From positions 1 through 64,000 of the forward strand of contig NZ_LVEJ01000023.1 of NCBI RefSeq assembly GCF_001648775.1: DNA of 64,000 bases, read 5' to 3'. The notes beneath the pieces are model-generated. The model was not told the origin of the DNA. It ran no database searches and was given only the letters and a program-made list of their open reading frames with translations. Positions 1 to 7,981 of the stretch are shown here, in pieces. The DNA is from Pseudomonas fluorescens (GTDB lineage: Bacteria; Pseudomonadota; Gammaproteobacteria; Pseudomonadales; Pseudomonadaceae). A program made the translations under genes and the position numbers. Numbering within the stretch: the first letter of the stretch is position 1; every line of letters starts with the position of its first letter.

Positions 1-271
1 AACACCGACCTGAAAGACCAAGTCGATTATGGATTCACAGCCGAAGTATCCGGTCGGCGTACTTCGCGAGCATCCCCCAATCAGTCCCCTCTCCCTCTGG
101 GAGAGGGCTAGGGTGAGGGTTCTTAGGGGCCGACCGAGGTATCAGACGTCAAACACCGACCTGAAAGACCAAGTCGATTATGGATTCACAGCCGAAGTAT
201 CCGGTCGGCGTACTTCGCGAACATCCCCCAATCAGTCCCCTCTCCCTCTGGGAGAGGGCTAGGGTGAGGGG
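1..271. repeat. Tandem 151-bp repeat with REP-like hairpin
   Basis: Two nearly identical copies, about 1-120 and 152-271, with a period of 151 bp; the one difference I see is gagcat versus gaacat near the middle. Each copy ends in a GC-rich hairpin (CCCTCTCCC, short loop, GGGAGAGGG) followed by ctagggtgaggg, a pattern common between genes in pseudomonads. The window starts inside the first unit, so more copies may lie to the left. The repeats sit just beyond the 3' end of fliK and could help terminate or stabilise its mRNA. Short reading frames across them are repeat artefacts. Confidence 0.85.
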
Positions 272-283
272 CTGTTGATTTGA

Positions 284-1654
284 TCAGGCGTAGTAGTCGA
301 CAGCGCTGCTGCCAATTACGCTGGTGGTTTGCGCAGCGGCTTCAGCAATGGCGGCAGGCGCCAGTTCTTCATCCGCCGAGTCGAGGCGACCACCGGCAGC
401 GCTGGTGCGACCGCCCTGGCCCTGCTGTGCCTGTTCCTGACCTTGCTGGCCCTGCCAGCCACGGCTCTGGTCGGAGACATTGACGTCGACCTGGCCCATG
501 CCCTGTTGGTTGAACATCTCGCGCAGTCGATGCATCTGCCCATCCAGCGCTTCACGCACGCTTGGATGTGCGCTCATGAACGTGACCTGGGTCTGTTGAT
601 CCGGAACCATGTTCACGCGGATATCCAGACGCCCCAGCTCGGCCGGCTGCAACTGAATGTCCGCCGCCTTGAGATTGGCGCTCGACAAATACATGACGCG
701 GTTGACCACTTCTTCGGTCCAGCCGCTCTGATGCATGGCGATCGGCTGGTTCACCGGCACGGCATTGGCTGTCTTCGGCGTCGCGGCCTGTGTCAGCGCC
801 GCCAGGCGGTTGGCGAAGTCATCGACACGGGTATCGCTGGTCGCGGTTTTGAGGTCTTTGAGGCCGTCATCGATCAAGCCGCTGAACGCTTTGTCGCCGC
901 CCTGACTGGTGCTGTCCTTGTCGGCCTGCACGTCGAGCATGCTGGCCATGCCGGCAGCAAAATTCTGCGCCGCCGTCAGTTCACCGTCGGCCTGCGCCTG
1001 GGCAGGCGTGGCTTTCGGTTGTGCCTGGCTGGCAGCGGAAATGTGCCCGCCCTGCTCCATCGCCATGCGCACGGCCGGCATCGAGTCGAGGGGATCGGCC
1101 GACGGGTCGAAATCGCTGTCGACTGCCGGCGCCGGATCTTTGACCAAGCCGGGCAATGCGGCGAGCGCTGGGGTTTCGACTTCAGGCTGGGCGCTGGCGA
1201 CAACCGCCGGCGCCTGCACCACGGGCGCCGCGACCACTGGCTGCACAGCGGCGACCAAAGCCGGATCGAGCGTCGGGTCAACCGGCGCGGCATCAACCAC
1301 TGGAGGCTGAGAAGTGTCCGTGCTGTCGTCGCTGCTGGCGGTGGAGTCATCGCTCGCCGCGGTTTTATCGGCAGGCAAGTCGTTGCCGCTATCGGCAACC
1401 GCCGGTTGCGCAGCGGCAGACGGATCCTTGCCGATATCCTTTTTGCCGCCGTTGTCAGCGACCTTGTCGCGCGGCGACTTGGGCGAATTGTCAGTGGCTG
1501 CAACAGGCTTGCTCGACCCCTGATCGGCGAACACTTTCGCGAAGCTTGAGGCTTTATCCCCGGTATCTACGGCCATGGCCGACGATTTGGCCGAGGCGGC
1601 TTGCGCCTTGGCCTGAGCGGCGTTTTGAAGAAGAATGTTGGGGGTCGCAGGCAT
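284..1654 (-). CDS. fliK: Flagellar hook-length control protein FliK
   Basis: 456 residues. FliK is a secreted ruler: its N-terminal part measures the hook and its C-terminal part switches the export gate (FlhB) from hook to filament substrates. The N-terminal two thirds is low complexity, rich in Ala, Asp, Pro, Gln and Ser, as is usual in this fast-evolving family. The C-terminal domain, about residues 315-410, carries the conserved core with LQPAELGRLDIRVNM and VREALDGQMHRLREMF. A Gln/Gly-rich tail follows. Its position next to the fliE-J block and hsb genes matches other Pseudomonas. A sigma-54 site lies about 50 bases upstream, so it is probably transcribed apart from hptB. Confidence 0.93.
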   Translation of the reverse strand: MPATPNILLQNAAQAKAQAASAKSSAMAVDTGDKASSFAKVFADQGSSKPVAATDNSPKSPRDKVADNGGKKDIGKDPSAAAQPAVADSGNDLPADKTAASDDSTASSDDSTDTSQPPVVDAAPVDPTLDPALVAAVQPVVAAPVVQAPAVVASAQPEVETPALAALPGLVKDPAPAVDSDFDPSADPLDSMPAVRMAMEQGGHISAASQAQPKATPAQAQADGELTAAQNFAAGMASMLDVQADKDSTSQGGDKAFSGLIDDGLKDLKTATSDTRVDDFANRLAALTQAATPKTANAVPVNQPIAMHQSGWTEEVVNRVMYLSSANLKAADIQLQPAELGRLDIRVNMVPDQQTQVTFMSAHPSVREALDGQMHRLREMFNQQGMGQVDVNVSDQSRGWQGQQGQEQAQQGQGGRTSAAGGRLDSADEELAPAAIAEAAAQTTSVIGSSAVDYYA

Positions 1655-1703
1655 GAAACGGTCTCCGCTGCACTGGGATCGTAGGTACAGTTAAGGAGAT
1701 AGC

Positions 1704-1719
1704 TGCAAGTGCCGGGCCA
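1704..1719 (-). promoter_or_regulatory. Sigma-54 promoter of fliK (predicted)
   Basis: On the minus strand this reads TGGCCCGGCACTTGCA, which fits the RpoN consensus TGGCACG-N4-TTGCW with one mismatch and the required GG-N10-GC spacing. It lies about 50 bases before the fliK ATG and just after the hptB hairpin, a sensible place for a FleQ- or FleR-dependent promoter. Confidence 0.7.
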
Positions 1720-1725
1720 GTTTTA

Positions 1726-1750
1726 TCCGGCGCTTGAGAAAAGCGCCGGA
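1726..1750 (-). terminator. Hairpin after hptB, possible terminator
   Basis: Perfect 10-bp inverted repeat (TCCGGCGCTT / AAGCGCCGGA) with a 5-base loop, ten bases past the hptB stop. There is no clean U-run after it (ATAAAAC follows), so termination may be weak or the hairpin may only protect the mRNA end. It separates hsbA-hsbR-hptB from the fliK promoter. Confidence 0.5.
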
Positions 1751-1759
1751 CGGCCGGAT

Positions 1760-2107
1760 TCAGTGCGTGTGCGCGTGGTGTTTTTCGTTTTCGTAAACCG
1801 GACGAACATGCTCGAACTCGCCACCGATGTCAGCGACCAGCTGGGCAATTTCCGTCGGACTTCTATCCTTGGACTCGACTTCCAGCTCATGACAAAGCTC
1901 AGCCAGCCGAGTTGCGCCCATGTTACTGGCGCTGCCTTTAAAACTATGGGCAACGTCAGACAACAGGCTTGCATCGAGTGTTTTCTGAAGTTCGCCCAAG
2001 CGCGCTTCAGAATCCGTCAGGAAGGTATCCAGCAATTCCGGATAGCTATCCTCCATAACATCGCGCAAGGCATCGAGCACTTCGCGATCTACGTGTTTGT
2101 CAGTCAC
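1760..2107 (-). CDS. hptB: Histidine phosphotransfer protein HptB
   Basis: 115 residues, a single Hpt four-helix domain. The phospho-accepting histidine is His54 in AHSFKGSASNMGA. In P. aeruginosa HptB relays phosphate from several hybrid kinases (including RetS and SagS) to the response regulator HsbR, and so controls HsbA, the swarming/biofilm choice and flagellar gene output. Here it lies 31 bases after hsbR in the order hsbA-hsbR-hptB, the same trio as PA3347-PA3346-PA3345, but embedded in the flagellar cluster. The His-rich end (HHAHTH) is unusual but outside the fold. Function is inferred from domain and synteny. Confidence 0.88.
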   Translation of the reverse strand: MTDKHVDREVLDALRDVMEDSYPELLDTFLTDSEARLGELQKTLDASLLSDVAHSFKGSASNMGATRLAELCHELEVESKDRSPTEIAQLVADIGGEFEHVRPVYENEKHHAHTH

Positions 2108-2138
2108 TTGTTCACTCCTTGATCAAGAATTGCGCGGA

Positions 2139-3842
2139 TTATGCCTCAACCTCCCAGGAAAACTCCACGCGAGCACTACGACCTTCGTCCGACCAACTGG
2201 CGTTGCGCCCCAATTGCCGGACCAGACTGACGCCACGTCCCGACAAACGGACTCCGTCCAGCGGTCGCTCCATGACTCGTGCCACATCAAATCCCTTGCC
2301 GCTGTCTTCAACCCGAATCACCAGACAACCGCCCTCGCCTAGTGGCTGTACCTGCAAATGCACGCGCACAAAACCGTCCTGCAATGCCTCCAGCCGATCG
2401 TTGCGCTGTTGATAGTAGCGAGCGAAACCCGCCGCATCGCGCTTGAGACTGGAGTCCAGCCCCAGCACGCCGTGCTCGAGCGCATTGGAGTACAACTCGG
2501 CGAGCACGCTGTACAAAGCACCACTCTGCGCCCGCAACCCATGCACCTCAAGCAGCAGCTGCAACAGGTATGGCAATGGATTGAAACGCTTGAGCGTTGC
2601 GCCACGGAATTCGAAGCTCACCGACCAGTCGAGCGGGCACGACTGGCCGCTGTCGGAATACACGGGTGCCGATGGCTTGACCTGCGCCGGCTCCAGCAGG
2701 CTGACCTCGACCATGCTGACGTCATCGCGCGCCTCGCCACGAAAATCGCGCAACGCCTGCTCGATGTCCTCGAACAAGCGGTCCGGCTCGCGATTGGCGG
2801 CGAACACCTGCTGCAAACGTTCGACACCGAACAGTTGATCATTGGCATCGCTGGTGTCGATCACACCGTCGGACAACAGGAATACCCGATCACCGGCAGC
2901 CATCGGATGCACTTCCGTGCAGTCGTCGAACGCCTGTGGGCTGAGCACCCCCAGCGGCAGGTGACGCGCGGCCAATGGCACGCGCTCGCCCGTGGCAATT
3001 CGATGCAGATAGCCGTCGGGCATGCCGCCATTCCACACTTCGACCGAACGGCGCTGAAAACTCAGACACAACAACGTGGCGCAGCAGAACATATCCACCG
3101 GCAGGATGCGTTTGAGCTTGGCATTCATCTCGCGCAGGGTTTCCGCCAGACCATAACCCTTGGCGGTCATGCCATAGAACACCTCGGCCAAGGGCATCGC
3201 CCCGACCGCTGCCGGCAGGCCATGACCGGTGAAATCCCCCAGCAACACATGCATGTCGCCAGCCGGCGTGTACGCCGCCAGCAGCAGGTCACCGTTGAAC
3301 AACGCATAGGGCGATTGCAGGTAACGGATATTCGCTGCGCTCAGGCAACCGGAGTGCGCCACCTTGTCGAACACCGCTTTGGCCACGCGTTGTTCGTTGA
3401 GCAAGTAATCATGGTGTTTGGCGATCAGGTCGCGCTGTTGCAGCACGGTCGCCTGCAAGCGGCGCAAGCGATCCATCGCCTTGATTTTGGCGGCGAGGAT
3501 CACCTGGTTGTAGGGCTTCGCCAGAAAGTCGTCACCACCCGCCTCCAGACAACGCGCCAGCGCTTCGCTTTCGGTCAGCGAGGTGAGGAAGATGATCGGC
3601 ACCAAGGTTTCCCCGGCCAACGCCTTGATCTGCCGCGCCGCTTCGAAGCCGTCCATCACCGGCATCATCGCGTCCATCAGCACCATGTGTGGTGACTGTC
3701 GACGGAAGATGTCCACCGCTTCGGCGCCATTGGCCGCCGTCAGGACTTCGTGGCCCTGGCGACGGACGATGGTCGACAGTAGCATACGGTCGGCGGCACT
3801 GTCTTCGGCGATCAGGACGGTCAGCGGCTCTTGCACCTGCAT
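2139..3842 (-). CDS. hsbR: Response regulator with PP2C phosphatase and kinase domains, HsbR
   Basis: Three domains: an N-terminal receiver (about residues 5-120, phospho-Asp at about 57 in LMDAMMPVMDG), a SpoIIE/PP2C-type Ser/Thr phosphatase (about 180-385) and a C-terminal HATPase_c anti-sigma-like kinase (about 425-560, motifs ELYSNALEHG, VEDSGKGFD and GRGVSLV). HsbR is phosphorylated by HptB and switches between dephosphorylating and phosphorylating HsbA. I chose the ATG at 3842; a TTG at 3851, overlapping the hsbA stop codon, is possible and would add three residues. It is transcribed with hsbA upstream and hptB downstream. Length and domain order match PA3346. Confidence 0.88.
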   Translation of the reverse strand: MQVQEPLTVLIAEDSAADRMLLSTIVRRQGHEVLTAANGAEAVDIFRRQSPHMVLMDAMMPVMDGFEAARQIKALAGETLVPIIFLTSLTESEALARCLEAGGDDFLAKPYNQVILAAKIKAMDRLRRLQATVLQQRDLIAKHHDYLLNEQRVAKAVFDKVAHSGCLSAANIRYLQSPYALFNGDLLLAAYTPAGDMHVLLGDFTGHGLPAAVGAMPLAEVFYGMTAKGYGLAETLREMNAKLKRILPVDMFCCATLLCLSFQRRSVEVWNGGMPDGYLHRIATGERVPLAARHLPLGVLSPQAFDDCTEVHPMAAGDRVFLLSDGVIDTSDANDQLFGVERLQQVFAANREPDRLFEDIEQALRDFRGEARDDVSMVEVSLLEPAQVKPSAPVYSDSGQSCPLDWSVSFEFRGATLKRFNPLPYLLQLLLEVHGLRAQSGALYSVLAELYSNALEHGVLGLDSSLKRDAAGFARYYQQRNDRLEALQDGFVRVHLQVQPLGEGGCLVIRVEDSGKGFDVARVMERPLDGVRLSGRGVSLVRQLGRNASWSDEGRSARVEFSWEVEA

Positions 3843-3847
3843 GGCCG

Positions 3848-4153
3848 TCAAGTGATGTCGAAGAGCTTGTCGAAATTGGAGATGGCGAGGATCTTGCGCA
3901 CGTCGGAGTTGCTGTTGACCACCCGCACATCCGAATCGTCGCCACCGGCGTGATCACGCAGCAAGAGCAGCATGCCCAGTGCGGAGCTATCGAGATAGGT
4001 GGCCTCTTTCAGATCGACCACGATGGATTCGGGCTTCTTGGCAAGATGCTCGTAGGACTCACGAAATTCCTGATGGCGACCGAAATCGAACCGCCCCCTG
4101 ACCGAGATCGTCAGTTTTTGACCATCTTTAGAGACTTCTGTAACGACTGACAT
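3848..4153 (-). CDS. hsbA: STAS-domain anti-sigma factor antagonist HsbA
   Basis: 101 residues forming one STAS domain. The regulatory serine lies in YLDSSALGMLLLL (Ser56/Ser57). In P. aeruginosa unphosphorylated HsbA binds the anti-sigma-28 factor FlgM and promotes swimming, while phospho-HsbA binds the diguanylate cyclase HsbD and favours attachment. Its partner kinase/phosphatase HsbR starts right at its stop codon, implying translational coupling. Its place beside fliJ ties the switch to flagellar genes. No promoter is obvious in the 80 bases upstream. The function comes from the family and neighbours. Confidence 0.88.
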   Translation of the reverse strand: MSVVTEVSKDGQKLTISVRGRFDFGRHQEFRESYEHLAKKPESIVVDLKEATYLDSSALGMLLLLRDHAGGDDSDVRVVNSNSDVRKILAISNFDKLFDIT

Positions 4154-4236
4154 TGACTGGCTTCCTTGTCATTGACGAACCTGTACAAGGTTTAGCACCT
4201 GCACAGGGTTGCGGCAAGGCGCATCACAGAACCAAA

Positions 4237-4327
4237 TGTGGGAGCGAGCTTGCTCGCGAAGGCGTCGTATCAGTCAACACTTCAGTCAACTGAAAGATTG
4301 CTTTCGCGAGCAGGCTCGCTCCCACAG
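4237..4327. repeat. REP doublet (REPIN)
   Basis: Two REP cores facing each other: tgtgggagcgagcttgctcg at the left, its complement-type copy ending in gctcgctcccaca at the right, with about 45 unrelated bases between. This is the GTGGGAGCGAGC-TGCTCGCGAA family of fluorescent pseudomonads. It lies between hsbA and fliJ, where it could form a large hairpin in the fliJ-hsbA transcript. Confidence 0.9.
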
Positions 4328-4343
4328 GGTCTCGCGGCGTGGG

Positions 4344-4796
4344 TTAGAAGGGATTCTGTCGCGGCAAACGCTGCGACAACTCATCAAGCAATTTCTGCTC
4401 GCGCTTGTCTTCAAGGCGTTGCGCCTCTTCGCGATAACGCTGCACCAGTTTGCGCAGGCCTTCGACCTTGGCAAACGCCTGTTGCCATTCCTCACGCGCC
4501 TTGTCGAGCTTGTTCTGATGCCAGACCAGACTCTGGCGCTGCTGGTCTACAGCGGTGTCGAGCTGCGCCAGAAAGCCCTGAAAACCAAGCAGCCATTGCC
4601 CGCTCACGCCCGTACTGCCGCGCACGATCCACTGCTCGGAATAATCCAGACGGAAGGCATTGAGGTCGGCGAGTTTGCTTTCAGCGACTTTCACCTGGCC
4701 CTGAAAGTAACCCAGGCGTTGCACGGCGGTTTTCTCGGCCTGTTCGGCCATGTCCACCACGGGTGCCAGACGCGCAGCTCGACTGACGGCGGCCAT
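4344..4796 (-). CDS. fliJ: Flagellar export chaperone FliJ
   Basis: 150 residues, highly charged and predicted to be almost wholly a two-helix coiled coil (for example DTAVDQQRQSLVWHQNKLDKAREEWQQAF), as in the family. FliJ acts like the gamma stalk of the FliI hexameric ATPase, couples it to the export gate FlhA, and recycles chaperones. It begins six bases after fliI, so the two are cotranscribed, and it is the last gene of the fliE-fliJ run. A REP doublet follows it. Sequence is weakly conserved in the family; the call rests on length, coiled-coil nature and position. Confidence 0.9.
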   Translation of the reverse strand: MAAVSRAARLAPVVDMAEQAEKTAVQRLGYFQGQVKVAESKLADLNAFRLDYSEQWIVRGSTGVSGQWLLGFQGFLAQLDTAVDQQRQSLVWHQNKLDKAREEWQQAFAKVEGLRKLVQRYREEAQRLEDKREQKLLDELSQRLPRQNPF

Positions 4797-4802
4797 GAGC
4801 GG

Positions 4803-6161
4803 TTAGCCGCCCGCCGCTGGCGCGAACAGGGTTTCGAGGTAAGCCTGACTTTCGCCCATGTTGATTTTGTCGTTGAGGCCCTGACGCTGGTAGCGCACCA
4901 ACTGCGGTTGCAGGGAGATCGCCAGGTCGGTTTCGCGGTCGCCACCGGCAACGTAGGCGCCGACGCTGATCAGATCGCGGCTCTGCTGATAGCGCGACCA
5001 CAGCTGCTTGAAATACTGCGCGCGCTGCATGTGCTCCGGCGAAACCACGGCTGGCATCACCCGGCTGATCGACGCTTCGATGTCGATGGCCGGATAGTGC
5101 CCCTCTTCGGCCAAGCGCCGGGACAGCACGATGTGGCCGTCGAGCACGCCTCGCGCCGAGTCGGCAATCGGGTCCTGCTGGTCATCGCCTTCGGACAACA
5201 CGGTATAGAACGCGGTAATCGAACCCCCGCCCTTCTCCGCGTTACCCGCGCGCTCCACCAGTTTCGGCAACTTGGCGAACACCGATGGCGGATAACCCTT
5301 GGTCGCTGGCGGCTCGCCGATGGCCAAAGCGATTTCCCGCTGGGCCTGAGCAAAACGGGTCAGCGAATCCATCAGCAGCAGGACGTTTTTGCCCTTGTCG
5401 CGGAAATACTCGGCAATCCGCGTGCAATACATCGCTGCGCGCAGGCGCATCAACGGCGCATCGTCTGCTGGCGAGGCGACGACCACGGAGCGCTTGAGGC
5501 CTTCTTCACCGAGGCTGTGCTCGATGAATTCCTTAACTTCGCGACCGCGCTCACCGATCAGGCCAACGACGATAATGTCGGCCTCGGTGAAGCGGGTCAT
5601 CATGCCCAGCAACACCGATTTACCAACACCGGTACCGGCGAACAGGCCCAGACGCTGGCCACGGCCAACCGTCAGCAAACCGTTGATGCAGCGGATGCCG
5701 ACGTCCAGCGGCACGCTGATCGGGTCACGGTTGAGCGGGTTGATCGTCGGGCCGTCCATCGGCACCCAGTCTTCGGCTTTCATGCCGCCCTTGCCGTCCA
5801 GCGCACGACCGGCGCCGTCGAGCACGCGACCGAGCATGCTCATGCCCATCGGCAAGCGCCCGGTATCAGCCAGTGGCACCACGCGGGCGCCCGGGGCGAT
5901 GCCGGCGACACTGCCGACCGGCATCAAAAAGACTTTGCTGCCGGAAAAACCCATGACTTCCGCTTCCACCTGCGAGGGGTGATAGCTGTCGTCATTGATT
6001 ACCAGGCAACGCGTGCCCATGGCGGCGCGCAGGCCTTCGGCTTCGAGGGTGAGGCCGACCATGCGCAGCAGGCGACCTTCAAGAATCGGCGCACCGGCAA
6101 TCTCGGTGGCCTCAGCGTAAGTGCTCAGGCGCTTGGCGAAACTGGTGCGTTCAAGGCGCAT
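4803..6161 (-). CDS. fliI: Flagellum-specific ATPase FliI
   Basis: 452 residues, usual length. FliI is the cytoplasmic ATPase that helps deliver flagellar export substrates to the type III gate. Walker A is AGTGVGKS at about 175-182; Walker B with the following segment is LLLMDSLTRFAQAQREIALAIGEPP, the signature of the F1-beta-like type III ATPases. The start overlaps the end of fliH by 11 bases, and fliJ follows after six bases, so FliH (regulator), FliI and FliJ are made together. The ATG at 6161 gives a normal N-terminus rich in basic residues needed for FliH contact. Confidence 0.96.
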   Translation of the reverse strand: MRLERTSFAKRLSTYAEATEIAGAPILEGRLLRMVGLTLEAEGLRAAMGTRCLVINDDSYHPSQVEAEVMGFSGSKVFLMPVGSVAGIAPGARVVPLADTGRLPMGMSMLGRVLDGAGRALDGKGGMKAEDWVPMDGPTINPLNRDPISVPLDVGIRCINGLLTVGRGQRLGLFAGTGVGKSVLLGMMTRFTEADIIVVGLIGERGREVKEFIEHSLGEEGLKRSVVVASPADDAPLMRLRAAMYCTRIAEYFRDKGKNVLLLMDSLTRFAQAQREIALAIGEPPATKGYPPSVFAKLPKLVERAGNAEKGGGSITAFYTVLSEGDDQQDPIADSARGVLDGHIVLSRRLAEEGHYPAIDIEASISRVMPAVVSPEHMQRAQYFKQLWSRYQQSRDLISVGAYVAGGDRETDLAISLQPQLVRYQRQGLNDKINMGESQAYLETLFAPAAGG

Positions 6162-6957
6162 CGGGTTCGTCCGCGAGCGGCTCTTCAGGCGTGGCCGCCG
6201 GTTTTACGTCTTCTGCAATGTCCAGGCTCAGATCCGCTTCAGCCGGGTGCAAAGCCTGTTCGTGCAACTGATCGAACAGTTTGGCCATGACCTGAGTGAC
6301 GCGGGTTTCGATGCTGGCATCGATGCGGCTGTGCTCGGTTTCAACCCGGCAGCCGCCCGGCAGCAGTGACTCATCTTCGACGATGCGCCAGGTTTCCTCA
6401 TGACGTTCGCGCAGGGCCTTGGCCTGCTCGAAGTCCTGCGGATTGACGTACAGGCGCACATTGTCGACGCCCAGCGGCAACAGTTTGAGCGCATCGCGCA
6501 TGACGTGTTCGATCTGACTCGAATCGATGGCCAGCTCGCGCTTGATCACCTGTTTGGTGATGTGTTGCACGAGGTCGACCAACGACTTTTCGATTTGCGT
6601 GTCTTGCTCGGCGATGGGCTCAAACAGGTTCGCCATCAACTGCTCAAGGCTGGCGAGTTTGGCGCTCAAAGCCACTTCGGCCTCCTGACGGACCTTGAGG
6701 GTCGCGCTGTGGAAGCCTTCCTTTTCGCCGATGCCGAAGCCCTCGTTGTAAGCCTCCTGACGGATGCTTTCGAGTTCTTCCAGGGTCAGTGGCTGGACTT
6801 CTTCCAGCGGCACTTCTTCCATTTCCGGCGGTTCGGGCTCCGGTTCAGGCTCGGGTTCCGGTTTCGGCGGGTCGAAGCTGGGCATGGCCCAGGATTCGAA
6901 ACCGCGAACATCGCGGGCACGGATCAGATCCGTCACATCGTCGTCGTGCTTGTCCAT
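6151..6957 (-). CDS. fliH: Flagellar assembly protein FliH
   Basis: 268 residues. FliH dimers bind FliI, hold its activity low and dock it at the C-ring through FliN. The first 60 residues include an acidic Pro-Glu repeat (PKPEPEPEPEPEPPEMEE), followed by a helical, heptad-like middle and the conserved FliH C-terminal domain (about 130-240). The long acidic Pro/Glu run is a Pseudomonas trait. It starts five bases after fliG and overlaps fliI by 11 bases, consistent with one mRNA. Confidence 0.93.
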   Translation of the reverse strand: MDKHDDDVTDLIRARDVRGFESWAMPSFDPPKPEPEPEPEPEPPEMEEVPLEEVQPLTLEELESIRQEAYNEGFGIGEKEGFHSATLKVRQEAEVALSAKLASLEQLMANLFEPIAEQDTQIEKSLVDLVQHITKQVIKRELAIDSSQIEHVMRDALKLLPLGVDNVRLYVNPQDFEQAKALRERHEETWRIVEDESLLPGGCRVETEHSRIDASIETRVTQVMAKLFDQLHEQALHPAEADLSLDIAEDVKPAATPEEPLADEPDAP

Positions 6958-6961
6958 GGGC

Positions 6962-7981
6962 TTAGATCATTTCCTCACCACCTTTGCCACCGAGTACGAT
7001 CTCGCCGGCTTCGGCCATACGACGGGCAATGGTGAGGATTTCTTTCTGCGCCGTTTCGACGTCGCTGACACGCACCGGGCCTTTGGCCTCGAGGTCGTCG
7101 CGCAACAGTTCGGCAGCACGTTTGGACATGTTCTTGAAGATCTTTTCTTTGACGCCTTCGTCCGAGCCCTTGAGGGCCAGCACCAGCACGTCGGAGGAGA
7201 CTTCGCGCAGCAACGCCTGAATACCACGGTCGTCGACATCGGCGAGGTTGTTGAACACGAACATGAGGTCTTCGATCTGACCGGACAGGTCTTCGTCGAC
7301 TTCGCGGATCGAGTCCATGAGCTGGCCTTCGATCGAGCTGTCGAGGAAGTTCATGATGTCCGCCGCACGCTTGATGCCACCCAGGGTGGTGCGCGAGGCA
7401 TTCGAGTTGCCGGAGAACTGCTTCTCGAGAATCTGGTTGAGTTCTTTCAGTGCCGCTGGCTGCACGGTGTTCAACGACGACACGCGCAGGATGATGTCCA
7501 GACGCACCTTGTGGTCGAAGTTACCCAGCACTTCACCGGCCTGATCGGGGTCGAGGTAGGCCACCACGATCGCTTGAATCTGCGGGTGTTCGTAGCGGAT
7601 CACGTCGGCAACGGCGCGCGGCTCCATCCATTTCAGGCTGTCGAGGCCACTGGTGTTGCCACCGAGCAGGATGCGGTCGATCAGGCCGTTGGCCTTGTCT
7701 TCACCCAGGGCCTGGGTGAGCATTTTGCGCACGTAGTCGTCGGAACCGACGCCGAGGCTGGTCTGGTCGCCGACGATGTCGACGAACTCGCTCATGACCT
7801 GCTCGACCTGTTCGCGATGGACGTTGCCCATCTGCGCCATGGCCACGCCGACGCGCTGAACCTCTTTAGGGCCCATGTGGCGCAGCACTTGCGCGGCATC
7901 GGTCGAACCCAGGGACAGCAGCAGAATCGCGGCTTTGTCGACCTTGTTCAGTTTGACGGTTGCGGCTCGGTTATCACTCAT
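6962..7981 (-). CDS. fliG: Flagellar motor switch protein FliG
   Basis: 339 residues, usual length. FliG forms the top of the C-ring and turns stator force into rotation. N-terminal FliF-binding, middle FliM-binding (EHPQ motif in RYEHPQIQAIVVAYL, about 150) and C-terminal stator-facing domain with charged residues (LKGSDEGVKEKIFKNMSKRAAELLRDDLE) are all present. The start overlaps fliF by eight bases, a common coupling that keeps FliF and FliG in equal amounts at the MS-ring. Confidence 0.96.
   Translation of the reverse strand: MSDNRAATVKLNKVDKAAILLLSLGSTDAAQVLRHMGPKEVQRVGVAMAQMGNVHREQVEQVMSEFVDIVGDQTSLGVGSDDYVRKMLTQALGEDKANGLIDRILLGGNTSGLDSLKWMEPRAVADVIRYEHPQIQAIVVAYLDPDQAGEVLGNFDHKVRLDIILRVSSLNTVQPAALKELNQILEKQFSGNSNASRTTLGGIKRAADIMNFLDSSIEGQLMDSIREVDEDLSGQIEDLMFVFNNLADVDDRGIQALLREVSSDVLVLALKGSDEGVKEKIFKNMSKRAAELLRDDLEAKGPVRVSDVETAQKEILTIARRMAEAGEIVLGGKGGEEMI

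Noticed and set aside
29..262. 77-codon frame over the left-end repeats
   Set aside because: Consists of the tandem repeat itself, with the LPLGEG-type translation typical of the hairpin repeat.
4209..6290. 693-codon plus-strand frame over fliJ-fliI
   Set aside because: Antisense to FliI with full Walker motifs; starts in a REP doublet.
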